Shown piece by piece: positions 22,770 through 30,398 of a stretch of 32,058 bases of DNA; within the stretch, counting starts at the first letter, position 1; each line of letters opens with the position of its first letter. The position numbers and the translations under genes are program-made. The DNA is from Algoriphagus marincola HL-49 (lineage in GTDB: Bacteria > Bacteroidota > Bacteroidia > Cytophagales > Cyclobacteriaceae), in NCBI GenBank assembly GCA_001314815.1, contig LJXT01000032.1, forward strand, positions 1 through 32,058, written 5' to 3'. Below the pieces are notes generated by a model. The model did not search any database, was not told the DNA's origin, and saw nothing but the letters and a program-made list of their open reading frames with translations.

Positions 22770-23459
22770 ATGGGCGACAAGAAGAAAATCAAAGTCCTGG
22801 TCGTAGATGACGAGCCGGACATTGTTGAGATTCTAAAGTACAACTTGCAGAAAGAAGGATACGACGTCGAGACTGCCGAAGACGGAATCAAGGCGGTGAA
22901 AAAAGCCTCCAAGTTTCATCCCGATGTCATACTACTCGATATCATGATGCCCAATCAGGATGGAGTAGAGACTTGCCTTCAAATCCGGCAAATTCCTGAG
23001 TTGAAAAATACCTTCATCATCTTTTTGACCGCTCGAATGGAAGAATACTCCGAAGTAGCTGCCTTTGATGTGGGTGCAGATGATTACATCACCAAGCCCA
23101 TCAAGCCCCGAGCGCTGATGAGTCGGATCGCGGCGCTTTTCCGAAGGGAATCCAAAAAAGAACAGGAGCAGTCGCAAATCAGCATTCGAGATCTAGTCAT
23201 TGATCGAGGCAGCTACACGATCGAAAAATCAGGCAAAACCATCACCCTTCCCAAGAAGGAATTCGAACTGTTGTTTTTCCTTGCCAAAAACCCTAATATG
23301 GTATTTAGTAGAGATGAGCTTCTTCAGAATATTTGGGGTGCTGACGTATTTGTCCTGGCCCGCACCGTGGACGTACATATCAGAAAGGTTCGCGAAAAAA
23401 TCGGAGACGACTACATCACTACTGTCAAAGGTGTAGGATACAAGTTCGATTTAGGATAA
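22770..23459 (+). CDS. OmpR/PhoB-family response regulator
   Basis: 229 aa. Receiver domain 7-125: VVDDEPD (11-17), phosphoacceptor D57 in VILLDIMMP, FLTAR (T at 87) and K109 in DDYITKPIKP. The C-terminal winged-helix domain (about 132-228) has ITLPKKEFELLFFLAKNPN, VFSRDELLQNIWG, RTVDVHIRKVREKIG and the end VKGVGYKFDLG. It lies 3 nt before a PhoR-like kinase, so they form a cognate pair. The upstream 11-bp repeats and the short kinase layout suggest a PhoB-type phosphate regulator, but sequence alone does not fix the signal; other OmpR-family members are possible. Confidence 0.93.
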   Translation: MGDKKKIKVLVVDDEPDIVEILKYNLQKEGYDVETAEDGIKAVKKASKFHPDVILLDIMMPNQDGVETCLQIRQIPELKNTFIIFLTARMEEYSEVAAFDVGADDYITKPIKPRALMSRIAALFRRESKKEQEQSQISIRDLVIDRGSYTIEKSGKTITLPKKEFELLFFLAKNPNMVFSRDELLQNIWGADVFVLARTVDVHIRKVREKIGDDYITTVKGVGYKFDLG

Positions 23460-23462
23460 TTC

Positions 23463-24539
23463 ATGCTCAAAACTTCCCGGGGGATTTCTTTTGTACTGGC
23501 TTTAGCCATTGCCTTGCTCGTCGTGGCATTTTTATCCTTGCTCGATGAGGCAAGCTTTATTCTTATTTTGGTCGCAGGCGGCTTGGCTTTTTCATCTGCT
23601 TACCTGCTGATCACGATTACGCTGGAATTTTTGGTCTTTAGGGAGATCGGAAACATCTACACCATGCTGGAGAAGATTCAGAAAAAAGATCTCTCCGAAA
23701 TCTCTGACAAAAAATCAAAGTCTTCCATCTCTCCGCTGCGAAAGATCAATGCCGTGATCAATTCCTATGCAGTTGCAAGACAAAAAGAAATCGATGCACT
23801 TCAGAAAAACGCGGAATTCAGAAGGGAGTTTATCGCGGATATCTCCCATGAGCTCAAAACACCCATTTTTGCCACGCAGGGCTATATACACACCTTATTA
23901 GATGGGGCGATTGATGATAAGCAGGTACGGATGAAATTCCTGAAGCGAGCTGCCAAAAGCCTCGACTCCCTTGATAATCTAGTCCAGGATCTTCTGACGC
24001 TCAATCAGATGGAAAGCGGAGTGATCAAATTTGTCTTTGAAGACTTTGATCTGAAAGAAGTCATCGAAGAGGTCATGGAAGAGCTCGAGCATAAGGCCAG
24101 TAAGCGAAAGGTTCAGATCGATTTCAACTACGAAGCAGATAAGAACTATATCACTCATGCCGACCGGCAAAAAATCTATCGGGTCTGTCAAAACTTGATC
24201 TTCAATGCAGTCAAATACAATCATGACAAAGGAGAAGTCATCATTGGATTGAAAGCTCACAAAAATCATATCCAAGTCGATATCAAAGACGATGGACAGG
24301 GAATCCCGCCGGAAGACTTGAAGCGGATTTTTGAGCGATTCTATCGGGTGGAGAAAAGCCGAAACAAAAAAGAAGGAGGTACTGGACTCGGTCTCGCTAT
24401 CGTCAAGCATATCTTGGAGGGGCACAAAAGCAAAATCTCCGTCAGCTCCACCGTGGGCAAAGGCTCGATTTTTAGTTTTTCTTTGCCTTTGGTGAAAGTA
24501 TCAATTGAGGAGGGAAAAGAAGAAAGTCAAAAAACCTAA
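23463..24539 (+). CDS. PhoR-like sensor histidine kinase
   Basis: 358 aa. Two membrane helices (about 8-26 and 31-56) are separated by a very short loop, so there is no extracellular sensor domain. A HAMP-like linker (about 57-115) follows. The HisKA domain has FRREFIADISHELKTPI with H129. The ATPase domain shows NLIFNAVKYNHDKG (N box), DDGQGIP (G1), FERFYRVEKSRNKKEGGTGLGLAIVK (F and G2 boxes). The lack of a periplasmic domain is like PhoR, which reads a transporter partner, but no pst/phoU gene is in view. Co-transcribed with the regulator upstream. Confidence 0.92.
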   Translation: MLKTSRGISFVLALAIALLVVAFLSLLDEASFILILVAGGLAFSSAYLLITITLEFLVFREIGNIYTMLEKIQKKDLSEISDKKSKSSISPLRKINAVINSYAVARQKEIDALQKNAEFRREFIADISHELKTPIFATQGYIHTLLDGAIDDKQVRMKFLKRAAKSLDSLDNLVQDLLTLNQMESGVIKFVFEDFDLKEVIEEVMEELEHKASKRKVQIDFNYEADKNYITHADRQKIYRVCQNLIFNAVKYNHDKGEVIIGLKAHKNHIQVDIKDDGQGIPPEDLKRIFERFYRVEKSRNKKEGGTGLGLAIVKHILEGHKSKISVSSTVGKGSIFSFSLPLVKVSIEEGKEESQKT

Positions 24540-24583
24540 AGCGATTTACTGACCTTTCTTAATCCGAAAGTAGCAAATCGAAA

Positions 24584-24637
24584 TAGGATGGATCTATCTC
24601 CATGACCGGAAGAGGATTTACAATTATCAAGGAGTGA
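24584..24637 (+). pseudogene. Remnant 3' end of a second partner-lipoprotein gene
   Basis: In one frame the bases read stop-D-G-S-I-S-M-T-GRGFTIIKE-stop. The intact lipoprotein at 26101-26580 ends W-D-A-E-T-A-T-K-GRGFTIIKER. The nine residues GRGFTIIKE are identical, the Asp seven residues before them is aligned, and the Trp codon TGG corresponds to TAG here. Within the nine codons every difference is synonymous (AGA/CGA, ACA/ACC, ATT/ATC, ATC/ATT, AAG/AAA, GAG/GAA). It is therefore the decayed tail of a homologous gene, the rest having been deleted up to the kinase gene. Confidence 0.6.
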
Positions 24638-24794
24638 TTATATCATCCCTAATACACAAAGAAATGATATTCAAGCCATTTTATCTATCCTTAAATTAGC
24701 CGACTAGAAAAAAAACGCTCATAATCCCTTGTTTTTTTTAGTTTAAATTATTTAGTTTATAAACAATTTCTTTTAAATTTTAAATTCTTTCAAC

Positions 24795-26090
24795 ATGAAA
24801 CATTTACCCCCCCTAGTTAAGCAGTTCAAAAAGCTGACATTTGGTATTTTTATTCTGGTTGTATTTAGTTGTCAGCAATTTGAAACCAATGTGCCAAAAG
24901 TGGCCATTGAAGAAAATGATATCCACTATGTGGATATCGATCAGGCTAAGATGATTGCAAGGACTATTGAATTTCCAGTCAATCAAAGCTTCCATAAAAG
25001 CACTAACCAAGCAAGTCGAAAAAGCTTTGATATTGAGAAACTTGGGGCCAAAAAGATCAAAGAAAGCAAATCTCCCTTAGGAAAAAACAATAAAGCACTT
25101 TATCATATCATTAATTATGAAGGAGGGGGTTTTGTGATTTTGTCAGCAGATGATCGATTATCGCCAATTTTAGCATTTTCATACGACAATTCCATGCCAC
25201 TCATTGGCGAGCATGAATTTCCGGAAGGCTTGGCAGATTGGTATTCCAATCAAAAAGAATTGGTTGAATTCATCCGGGATAATCCAAATGCGGAAGTTTC
25301 ACAAAGTGGAGACATAGGTTCAACCTCTGGTATCAACTTTTGGGATCCTTGTGCCATCCAAAGGCAAATTACACCGGCAAATTTAAGTTATGATCCCTGT
25401 GATCCAGATGGAGACGGAGGGTGTGAAGATCAATACACCCAAGTAAGCCCATTACTTTCCACTGCTTGGGATCAAGGGTGTGATCCTACAACGGGAAATG
25501 GGTATAACCAATTAATGCCAGCTTTGAGCTGTTCTCCACAATGCGGCAGAGCTTATGTAGGTTGTGTAGCTGTTGCCATTGCGCAGGTCATGCGGTATCA
25601 TAGTCACCCTCAAGGATATAATTACACTAGCATGCCCAATAATGAAGGAAATATCCACAACGCCACTTTAATGGCAGATATTTTCAATGCTTTTCCTTCA
25701 AGTGAACACATAATATTATGCAACGGAACTGGTATTCGTTATGATGATGACCACTATGCAAGCGTGATGACTGATTCCTTTGGATATTCATCGGCAACAC
25801 AAGGAACGTATAATTCCTCCAGAGTACGAAGCAATTTAGACTTAGGGCGACCTGTCATTCTAGGTGGTGGTGGGTCAAATGGGACAAACTACGGTCATAT
25901 GTGGGTAGCTGATGGCTATCTAAGAGCTGTTTATTGTTCTGGGCAAACATTACTAAAGCTCCATATGAATTGGGGCTGGAATGGACAAGGTAACGGACTC
26001 TTCAACTATGATGATTTTTCAGTGACTATTGGTAATGACACAAGGTCATTTAATAATAACAAATACATGATCTACAATATAATTCCTTAA
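24795..26090 (+). CDS. C10 family cysteine protease (streptopain-like) lipoprotein
   Basis: 431 aa. Signal peptide with lipobox VFSC (Cys26), so probably lipid-anchored. Residues about 40-165 form a Spi-type inhibitory prodomain (HYVDIDQAKMIA, GGGFVILSADDRLSPILAFS). The peptidase domain carries the nucleophile in YVGCVAVAIAQVMRYH (Cys257), the catalytic His in NYGHMWVADGY (His368) and the conserved LHMNWGWNGQGNGLF (Trp393-Trp395 area). All key residues are present, so a self-inhibited zymogen like SpeB, periodontain or the Bacteroides Bfp proteases is expected. An additional Cys- and Asp-rich loop (PCDPDGDGGCEDQY, 201-214) may bind metal or form disulfides. A small lipoprotein gene follows at 10 nt. 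Confidence 0.92.
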   Translation: MKHLPPLVKQFKKLTFGIFILVVFSCQQFETNVPKVAIEENDIHYVDIDQAKMIARTIEFPVNQSFHKSTNQASRKSFDIEKLGAKKIKESKSPLGKNNKALYHIINYEGGGFVILSADDRLSPILAFSYDNSMPLIGEHEFPEGLADWYSNQKELVEFIRDNPNAEVSQSGDIGSTSGINFWDPCAIQRQITPANLSYDPCDPDGDGGCEDQYTQVSPLLSTAWDQGCDPTTGNGYNQLMPALSCSPQCGRAYVGCVAVAIAQVMRYHSHPQGYNYTSMPNNEGNIHNATLMADIFNAFPSSEHIILCNGTGIRYDDDHYASVMTDSFGYSSATQGTYNSSRVRSNLDLGRPVILGGGGSNGTNYGHMWVADGYLRAVYCSGQTLLKLHMNWGWNGQGNGLFNYDDFSVTIGNDTRSFNNNKYMIYNIIP

Positions 26091-26100
26091 TTTAAAAACG

Positions 26101-26580
26101 ATGAAAAATTTAATTTCTATATTCTCGATTTTGTTTTTGCTGATCGCAAGCTCCTGTAATGAAAATGAACAGCCTCAATTTTTTAATGTTGATATGATGG
26201 CTTTCATTACAGTGGTTGATAGGCAAGGCAACAATTTACTGGATCCAAATCAAGAGGGTGCTTATGACCCAAAAGAAATCAAAATTTTCTATGAGCGAAA
26301 TGGGAATATGGAGGAATTCTATGAAGGCCACTTGGATATGCCTAGAAACTTCCGGATTGACCCTCCTGAATTTGAAAGAGATTATATCATGGCATTGGTT
26401 CTGGATTCAGAAAAAACAATCATCCAATGGAATGAGGCAGAGGCAGACACGATTCAAGCAGAAATTCATGATGATGGAGCAAGTGTTATTGTCAGGAAAG
26501 TATATTATCTAGGAGAATTAAAGTGGGATGCAGAAACAGCGACCAAGGGACGAGGATTTACCATCATTAAAGAAAGGTAA
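26101..26580 (+). CDS. Small lipoprotein partner of the C10 protease
   Basis: 159 aa. Signal peptide with lipobox IASSC (Cys19), then an acidic mature domain of alternating strands (FFNVDMMAFITVVDRQGNNLL, EIKIFYERNG, YIMALVLDSEK, ASVIVRKVYYLG) that could be an immunoglobulin- or transthyretin-like sandwich. No family is recognised. It starts 10 nt after the protease, so the two are co-expressed. In Bacteroides and Streptococcus, C10 proteases are often paired with small inhibitors (Spi, Bfi). A protective or inhibitor role is therefore an attractive inference, but the protein does not obviously resemble the Spi prodomain. A decayed homologue of its tail lies upstream of the protease gene. Confidence 0.75.
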   Translation: MKNLISIFSILFLLIASSCNENEQPQFFNVDMMAFITVVDRQGNNLLDPNQEGAYDPKEIKIFYERNGNMEEFYEGHLDMPRNFRIDPPEFERDYIMALVLDSEKTIIQWNEAEADTIQAEIHDDGASVIVRKVYYLGELKWDAETATKGRGFTIIKER

Positions 26581-26608
26581 TAATTCAATTGTCGGATTTG
26601 GTAGCTAA

Positions 26609-26637
26609 AATCCTTCTTGATAGAAGGATTTTTTTTG
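26609..26637 (+). terminator. Intrinsic terminator after the protease-lipoprotein pair
   Basis: AATCCTTCT (26609-26617) and AGAAGGATT (26622-26630) form a perfect 9-bp stem with a TGAT loop, followed by TTTTTTG. Confidence 0.9.
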
Positions 26638-26651
26638 AGCTTTCATTTCTC

Positions 26652-26659
26652 TACCTTTG
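26652..26659 (+). promoter_or_regulatory. -7 element for the pseudouridine synthase gene
   Basis: TACCTTTG matches TANNTTTG and lies 30 nt before ATG 26690. The nearest TTTG upstream is only 14 nt away, within the terminator T tract, so the -33 part is poor. Confidence 0.45.
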
Positions 26660-26689
26660 CATCCCAGTTGAAGAGACAGGGTAGAATCC

Positions 26690-27400
26690 ATGAAGAAAGT
26701 AGACTTTGAAAAACTGATCCTGTTTGAAAACGCGGATTACCTGGTAATCAACAAGCCGCCCTACCTGTCGAGCTTAGACGATAGACATGAGGCGCAGAAC
26801 ATCCTGGACCTTGCCAAGATGCATACAGCAGATGCCCAGCTGTGTCATCGCCTGGACAAGGAGACCTCCGGATGTCTGGTGATTGCCAAGAATCCAGCCG
26901 CCTACCGGCACTTGGCGATGCAGTTTGAAAACCGAAAAGTCCACAAAGTCTATCATGCCGTCGTAGAGGGAATCCGCGAATACGATCAACAGCTCGTAGA
27001 CCGCAATCTTATCGCCTCGGCCAAAGGAGTCGCCAAAGTCGGCAAAGAAGGCAAGCCTGCCCAGACGGTGTTTCACACCATCAAAACCTACCGGGCACAT
27101 TCGCTGATCGAGTGCCGTCCCATCACGGGGCGTCTGCATCAGATCCGGATACATTTGGCTTACCTTCAGTCCCCGATTTGTGGGGATGAGCTTTACGGGG
27201 GACGGCCGCTTTATCTTTCTTCGCTTAAGCGTCGCTTCAATTTGAAAAAAGAGACCGAAGAATTACCCATCATGCAGCGGGTTTCTTTACATGCTTTTTC
27301 CATTGGATTTGAGGGTTTGGACGGAAAAGAGATCATCGTAAATGCTCCCTATCCAAAGGATTTTCAAGTCTTGGTAAATCAGCTGGAGAAAAACAGCTGA
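26690..27400 (+). CDS. RluA-family pseudouridine synthase
   Basis: 236-aa RNA-modifying enzyme that isomerises specific uridines in rRNA or tRNA. Motifs: HRLDKETSGCLVIAK with catalytic Asp56, FENRKVHKVYHAVVEG, and RLHQIRIHLAYLQSPICGDELYGG. No S4 domain is present, so it is the short form of the family. This form in Bacteroidota is usually annotated only as RluA-family; the target uridine cannot be assigned. It has its own -7 element and is followed by a weak hairpin (GCTGA-TAA-TCAGC, 27396-27408) with no T tract. Confidence 0.92.
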   Translation: MKKVDFEKLILFENADYLVINKPPYLSSLDDRHEAQNILDLAKMHTADAQLCHRLDKETSGCLVIAKNPAAYRHLAMQFENRKVHKVYHAVVEGIREYDQQLVDRNLIASAKGVAKVGKEGKPAQTVFHTIKTYRAHSLIECRPITGRLHQIRIHLAYLQSPICGDELYGGRPLYLSSLKRRFNLKKETEELPIMQRVSLHAFSIGFEGLDGKEIIVNAPYPKDFQVLVNQLEKNS

Positions 27401-27568
27401 TAATCAGCGGGAAAAAGTATTGCGAAATTCGGGTTTTTAAGGCTAAACCTATGAAATCGAACATTTTACCTATACTGTTTTGAAGAGTAGTAGGATGATG
27501 TGAGATTGCATGTGACCATTGAAAATGAACCTAACCACATGAAAATTAGGAAGTAGCCTTGGAAATAT
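27401..27568. other. Intergenic stretch before the rplM promoter, no gene seen
   Basis: Only a very short frame (MKSNILPILF) is visible, which I do not regard as a gene. No tRNA or repeat was found here. Confidence 0.5.
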
Positions 27569-27600
27569 TTTGCATGGAAAATAAAATACTTCTATCTTTG
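27569..27600 (+). promoter_or_regulatory. Promoter of the rplM-rpsI-rpsB operon
   Basis: TTTG (27569-27572), a 20-nt spacer and TATCTTTG (27593-27600) match the Bacteroidota consensus fully. Transcription would start near 27604-27607, leaving a leader of about 50 nt that opens with CCC-TTTTT-GGG, a small hairpin. Confidence 0.75.
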
Positions 27601-27656
27601 TGTCCCTTTTTGGGGGTCGAAAACATTTAACAAGCTAAAAATTAAACAGTTACACA

Positions 27657-28100
27657 GTGGATACTTTAAGCTATAAGACCATATCTGCCAATGACGCGAC
27701 TGTAGACAAGCAATGGGTGGTAGTGGATGCCCAGGCTGCAGTTTTAGGTCGATTGGCCAGTGAGGTAGCAAGAATCTTGAGGGGGAAAAACAAGCCCAAC
27801 TTCACCCCTCACGTGGATTGTGGTGACAATGTCATCGTAATCAACGCAGACAAGGTCAGACTGACCGGTAGAAAGTGGGACGAAAAGGTATATGTACGTC
27901 ATACCGGCTATCCCGGTGGCCAGCGTATCTCTACACCAAGATTGCTAAAGGAGAAATCCTCAGCTATCCTTGTAGAGAAAGCCGTCAGAGGCATGCTGCC
28001 TAAAAACAGACTCGGAAGAAAAATGTACGGTAATCTGTATGTGTATGAAGGTGCAGAGCATCCTCATCAGGCACAGCAGCCAAAAACCATCACGCTCTAA
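27657..28100 (+). CDS. rplM: 50S ribosomal protein L13
   Basis: Large-subunit rRNA-binding protein. WVVVDAQAAVLGRLASEVAR, LRGKNKPNFTPHVDCGDNVIVINADKV, RHTGYPGG and AVRGMLPKNRLGRKMYGNLYVYEGAEHPH are all canonical. 147 aa, full length. The start is GTG 27657, giving MDTLSYKTISA, the usual Bacteroidota N-terminus. First gene of an operon with rpsI (10 nt downstream). Confidence 0.98.
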   Translation: MDTLSYKTISANDATVDKQWVVVDAQAAVLGRLASEVARILRGKNKPNFTPHVDCGDNVIVINADKVRLTGRKWDEKVYVRHTGYPGGQRISTPRLLKEKSSAILVEKAVRGMLPKNRLGRKMYGNLYVYEGAEHPHQAQQPKTITL

Positions 28101-28110
28101 TCGATAAATC

Positions 28111-28497
28111 ATGGACGTAATCAATACAATCGGTAGAAGAAAAACCTCCGTAGCCAGAATTTACCTAGCTCCTGGAAAAGGTGAAATTACCGTCAACAAA
28201 AAAGCGATCGAAACTTATTTCCCATTCGATCTACACCAAATCGTCGTCAAGCAACCTTTGACACTCGTAGGAGAAGATGGCAACTTCGACATTCAGATCA
28301 ATGTAGACGGTGGCGGAATCAAAGGACAGGCAGAAGCTGCCCGTATGGCGATCGCCAGAGCACTTTGTGAAGTAAATGAAGAGCACAGAGGCGCATTGAA
28401 AAAAGAAGGATTCTTGACTCGTGACCCAAGAATGGTCGAGCGTAAGAAGCCAGGACGTAGAAAAGCAAGAAGAAGATTCCAGTTCTCCAAGCGTTAA
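28111..28497 (+). CDS. rpsI: 30S ribosomal protein S9
   Basis: Small-subunit protein whose C-terminal tail reaches the P-site tRNA. IGRRKTSVARIYLAPGKGEI, GGGIKGQAEAARMAIARALC and the basic end KPGRRKARRRFQFSKR (terminal SKR) are intact. 128 aa. It follows rplM by 10 nt and precedes rpsB by 39 nt. Confidence 0.98.
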   Translation: MDVINTIGRRKTSVARIYLAPGKGEITVNKKAIETYFPFDLHQIVVKQPLTLVGEDGNFDIQINVDGGGIKGQAEAARMAIARALCEVNEEHRGALKKEGFLTRDPRMVERKKPGRRKARRRFQFSKR

Positions 28498-28536
28498 TCG
28501 GAACTTCCTCCATTATATTAGAAACCAATTTATTTC

Positions 28537-29298
28537 ATGTCAAAAATCGAATACAAAGACTTACTGGATGCTGGTGTTCACTTCGGACACTTGACGAGAA
28601 AGTGGGATCCCCGTATGGCTCCATTCATTTTTATGGAGAAAAACGGAATCCATCTGATCGACCTCAACAAAACCCTTGCCTGCCTCGAAGAAGCATCCGC
28701 CGCAGTCAAGCAGATCGTAAGATCCGGAAAGAAAGTGATGTTTGTCGCTACCAAAAAGCAAGCTAAAGACTTGGTAGCTGATGAAGCACGTCGTCTCAAC
28801 ATGCCTTACGTGACCGAAAGATGGTTGGGTGGTATGCTGACCAACTTTGCCACTATTCGCAAATCCTTGAAGAAAATGTCTTCTTTGGATAAGATGATGA
28901 AGGAAGATGCCTTCAAAAACATGGCAAAGAAAGAGAGACTGATGATCTCCAGACAAAAGGACAAAATGGAAACGGTATTGGGCGGAATCGCTGATTTGAC
29001 CCGTCTTCCTGCAGCCCTATTTGTGGTGGACATCAAGCGTGAGCACATCGCCATCGCTGAAGCACACAAGCTTGGTATCCCTGTTTTCGCTTTGGTAGAT
29101 ACAAACTCCAACCCTAACGAGGTGGATTTTCCTATCCCTGCCAATGATGATGCGTACAAGTCTGTTCATCTCCTCGTAAAAGCATTTGGCGTGGCCATCG
29201 AAGAAGGTCTTGCTGAGCGCAAAAAGGAGAAGGAAGAAGCTAAACTTACCGAAGAGGAAGAAGCTAAAAGAGCAGTGGACGCAGAAACCAAAGAGTAA
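28537..29298 (+). CDS. rpsB: 30S ribosomal protein S2
   Basis: Small-subunit protein needed for S1 binding. [56 protein letters not shown], and [26 protein letters not shown] are typical. 253 aa, with a charged C-terminal extension (from about 225) rich in Glu and Lys, common in Bacteroidota S2. It is followed by a strong hairpin terminator before tsf, so part of the transcripts should end here. Confidence 0.97.
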   Translation: MSKIEYKDLLDAGVHFGHLTRKWDPRMAPFIFMEKNGIHLIDLNKTLACLEEASAAVKQIVRSGKKVMFVATKKQAKDLVADEARRLNMPYVTERWLGGMLTNFATIRKSLKKMSSLDKMMKEDAFKNMAKKERLMISRQKDKMETVLGGIADLTRLPAALFVVDIKREHIAIAEAHKLGIPVFALVDTNSNPNEVDFPIPANDDAYKSVHLLVKAFGVAIEEGLAERKKEKEEAKLTEEEEAKRAVDAETKE

Positions 29299-29322
29299 AA
29301 TCCACACTGATTTTGAAATATT

Positions 29323-29364
29323 AAAAAATTGAACATCCGGCTCAGGTCGATGTTCAATTTTTTG
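29323..29364. terminator. Terminator or attenuator between rpsB and tsf
   Basis: AAAAAATTGAACATC (29323-29337) and GATGTTCAATTTTTT (29349-29363) pair over 15 bp around an 11-nt loop. It is symmetric, with A and T runs on both sides, so it could work on either strand, but only plus-strand genes flank it. A second, interrupted GC-rich stem (29378-29402) lies between it and tsf. Confidence 0.85.
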
Positions 29365-29445
29365 TTTTAACCATTCGCCGGGCTCCTTAATCAAGGCGCC
29401 GGAAAAAAAGAATTTCTATCGTTTAATTCCATAAATAGATCAAAA

Positions 29446-30276
29446 ATGGCAATTACTGCACAAGACGTAAACAAACTGAGACAAATGACCGGTGCCGGTA
29501 TGATGGACTGCAAAAAAGCTTTGACCGAAGCCGAAGGCGACTTCGACAAAGCCGTGGACATCCTTCGTAAGAAAGGTCAAAAAGTATCTGCTTCCAGAGC
29601 AGACCGCGAGACCAAAGAAGGTCAAGTGGTAACGCACGTTTCCGAAGACGGAAAAACCGGAACCATCCTTTCTTTGACTTGCGAAACTGACTTCGTAGCC
29701 AAGAATGAGGAATTCGGAGCTTTTGCCAACACACTTTTGAACTTGGCAGTAGAAAAAGGAGCTAAGTCTGCTGAGGAGCTTTCTGCTTTACCTTTCGAAA
29801 ACATCACCGTAGCTGAGAAAATCGTCGAAATGACCGGTAAAATCGGTGAGAAAATCGAAGTTTCTCACTTCGAAATCGTCAGCGCTGAAGCAGTAGTTCC
29901 TTATATCCACTCCAATGGTAAATTGGGTGTATTGGTAGGATTGACCAATACTTCTGGTGCTGATGTAGAAGAAGCTGGAAAAGACGTAGCCATGCAAATC
30001 GCTGCCATGAATCCAGTAGCAGTAGATAAGGATGGCGTGGATGCTTCTACGATCGAGCGCGAAATCGAAGTAGGTAAGGACCAAGCAAGAGCTGAAGGCA
30101 AGCCGGAAGAGATGCTGGAAAAAATTGCCCTAGGTAAATTGAATAAGTTCTACAAAGAGAACACCTTGCTAAGCCAGTCTTTTGTAAAGGACAACTCCAA
30201 AACCATCGCTCAGTACCTTGACGGTGTGAGTAAAGGAATGACTGTCGCTGCATTCAAGCGAATTTCTATCGGGTAA
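29446..30276 (+). CDS. tsf: Elongation factor Ts
   Basis: Guanine-nucleotide exchange factor for EF-Tu. The N-terminal UBA-like domain (DVNKLRQMTGAGMMDCKKAL, then GDFDKAVDILRKKG), the TDFVAKNEEF motif that contacts EF-Tu, and the two-part core with SHFEIVSAEAVVPYIHSNGK and VAMQIAAMNP are intact. 276 aa, normal length. It likely has its own promoter because the terminator at 29323-29364 separates it from rpsB, though I found no good consensus (nearest TATCGTTTA around 29417). Confidence 0.97.
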   Translation: MAITAQDVNKLRQMTGAGMMDCKKALTEAEGDFDKAVDILRKKGQKVSASRADRETKEGQVVTHVSEDGKTGTILSLTCETDFVAKNEEFGAFANTLLNLAVEKGAKSAEELSALPFENITVAEKIVEMTGKIGEKIEVSHFEIVSAEAVVPYIHSNGKLGVLVGLTNTSGADVEEAGKDVAMQIAAMNPVAVDKDGVDASTIEREIEVGKDQARAEGKPEEMLEKIALGKLNKFYKENTLLSQSFVKDNSKTIAQYLDGVSKGMTVAAFKRISIG

Positions 30277-30300
30277 TTCACTGACCCAAACTTATTCTTT

Positions 30301-30337
30301 AAACAGGCTGACCCGAAAGAGTCAGCCTGTTTTTTTA
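30301..30337 (+). terminator. Intrinsic terminator after tsf
   Basis: AACAGGCTGAC (30302-30312) pairs perfectly with GTCAGCCTGTT (30321-30331) around CCGAAAGA, followed by a T run. On the other strand it ends in a shorter T stretch and may help end the convergent transcript. Confidence 0.92.
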
Positions 30338-30398
30338 AAAAACTTACTCATCTTGAATAAAGGCCTCTTGAAAGTGAATTAACAGTTTCAATCGACCT

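Noticed and set aside
23979..24425. 148-codon frame antisense to the PhoR-like kinase
   Set aside because: Overlaps the conserved HATPase domain on the opposite strand; composition is typical of an antisense shadow.
28561..29394. Long open frames antisense to rpsB
   Set aside because: Shadows of the biased codon usage of a highly expressed ribosomal gene; no conserved motif.
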